Positions 5,154 to 5,950 of a DNA stretch of 5,950 nt are shown one piece after another; positions within the stretch are counted from its first letter, which is position 1, and the number at the start of each line of letters is the position of its first letter. Source of the stretch: DATMER01 sp036266195 (GTDB lineage: Bacteria > Acidobacteriota > Thermoanaerobaculia > Multivoradales > UBA5704); assembly GCA_036266195.1 (NCBI GenBank), contig DATANP010000689.1, forward strand, positions 1 through 5,950, in the 5' to 3' direction. The position numbers were made by a program, and so were the translations under genes. The notes below the pieces were generated by a model. That model ran no database searches. It was given only the letters and a program-made list of their open reading frames with translations, and was not told where the DNA came from.

Positions 5154-5950
5154 TCAACCCCGCGCCGCCTCGATCGCCGCCATATGCTCCGAGTAGGCAG
5201 AAGGGACTTTCGGCACCGGCTCGCCCCGGAGGAGAGCCAAGATCGCGCGCAGGTAGAGAGCAAGATCGGCCAAAGCCGATCCGTCCTCCTCGCCTTCGGG
5301 GACCTGCGCGACGGTTTCCTCGATCGCGCCGATCAGCGCATCACGGCCGATCTCGCCGCGGAGTGCTGCGATGGCACCATTTCGGATCTGACTGGCAAAG
5401 GAGGCGATCTCCGAGTTGGCGTCCGTGCCCCCTCCAGAGGCGATCCCCTGAAGGATAGGCGCCACTTGCTGGGTTATAGGATGCTCGACTCCGAGAGTTG
5501 CCATCACGGTAGCCAGAGCCAACCGAGCCGTTTCCGGCGCCTCGGATCGTCCCAACACCGCTTGGAGTTGTGCGAGCATGTTCAGGACTTGGGCCACGTC
5601 AGGGTGAGAGGGTCCATGAGCTCGCACGGCAATCTTAAGCGCACGCTGGAGAACCGGTTCACCTTCTTCTGCCCTACTTTGCTCAGCGAGCACACTCGCA
5701 AGATTCGTCAAGGTTGGATAGAGAGAGGGGTGCCACACGCCTAGCGACTTCTCATCGACCTCCAGCGACTGACGAAAAAGACTCTCGGCTTCTCCATACT
5801 TACCCTGACTCGACAGCACACCCGCAAGCGAGTGCAGCAACACGCCATAGTCGGGGTGCCACACGCCTAGCGACTTCTCCAAGACCTCTAGCGACTGACG
5901 AAGAAGACTCTCGGCTTCTCCATACTTACCCTGACGAGACAGCACACCCG
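5154..5950 (-). CDS. TPR-repeat protein, C-terminal part (5' end beyond window)
   Basis: 264 residues are visible; the frame is open to the right edge, so the N-terminus and start are missing. Four 42-residue kinesin-light-chain-type TPR units are seen, at about 1-42, 43-84, 85-126 and 127-168. The typical pattern is GVLSSQGKYGEAESLFRQSL followed by EV.EKSLGVWHP. Units 1-2 are almost identical, unit 3 is diverged and unit 4 is degenerate. After a Gly-rich linker (SGGGTDANSE) comes a helix-rich tail of about 90 residues with acidic stretches, containing LADLALYLRAILALLRGEPV. A similar RAILALLRGE-type ending is, from memory, seen in other bacterial TPR proteins, but I cannot name a domain. TPRs are protein-binding scaffolds. 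In this class they often sit behind NB-ARC/STAND, CHAT or kinase domains, so the missing N-terminus decides the function. The repeat codons use more A/T than the operon genes. Confidence 0.8.
   Translation of the reverse strand, partial: GVLSRQGKYGEAESLLRQSLEVLEKSLGVWHPDYGVLLHSLAGVLSSQGKYGEAESLFRQSLEVDEKSLGVWHPSLYPTLTNLASVLAEQSRAEEGEPVLQRALKIAVRAHGPSHPDVAQVLNMLAQLQAVLGRSEAPETARLALATVMATLGVEHPITQQVAPILQGIASGGGTDANSEIASFASQIRNGAIAALRGEIGRDALIGAIEETVAQVPEGEEDGSALADLALYLRAILALLRGEPVPKVPSAYSEHMAAIEAARG
5697..5948 (-). repeat. Two tandem near-identical 126-bp TPR-coding units
   Basis: Units 5948-5823 and 5822-5697 each encode 42 residues. Over the first 96 bases of each unit I count 7 differences, and most synonymous positions are kept (for example the codons of QGKYGEAES and SLGVWHP). 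The last 10 codons differ more. The next unit (5696-5571) is much more diverged. This points to recent tandem duplication or gene conversion, and further copies may lie beyond the right edge. Confidence 0.85.

Overview
The window is very GC-rich, with codon third positions almost all G or C in most genes. It reads as bacterial chromosome. All five genes lie on the minus strand, so transcription runs from right to left. A Tat-type signal peptide, GT-C (GT39/ArnT-like) membrane glycosyltransferases, an M50B-type membrane protease and kinesin-light-chain-like TPR repeats fit a GC-rich environmental bacterium. I cannot assign a phylum from this evidence.

Layout from right to left (5' to 3' on the minus strand): (a) 5950-5154 is the 3' part of a TPR-repeat protein whose N-terminus lies beyond the right edge. 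(b) 5153-4846 is a 308-base intergenic region. It contains an AT-rich island with a candidate promoter, a 30-bp A/T-tract dyad, an A6G8 run, and an intrinsic terminator that points rightward, away from the operon. (c) 4845-3991 is a Tat-exported metallophosphoesterase. (d) 3946-3218 is an M50B-like multispanning membrane metalloprotease. (e) 3204-1579 is a GT39/ArnT-like membrane glycosyltransferase. (f) 1582 to beyond the left edge is a second, paralogous GT39-like glycosyltransferase.

Genes c-f are tightly spaced: 44 nt, then 13 nt, then a 4-nt GTGA overlap. They look like one operon expressed from the AT-rich region. All four products are predicted to act at or outside the cytoplasmic membrane. 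An envelope role, such as sugar transfer from a polyprenyl carrier together with a phosphoesterase and a membrane protease, is the natural inference, but no substrate can be read from sequence.

The least explained part is the intergenic island. It holds a long dyad close to the operon's first start codon, and a good terminator on the opposite strand with no annotated gene upstream of it on that strand. The TPR gene carries two adjacent 126-bp units that are nearly identical at DNA level, which suggests recent repeat expansion.
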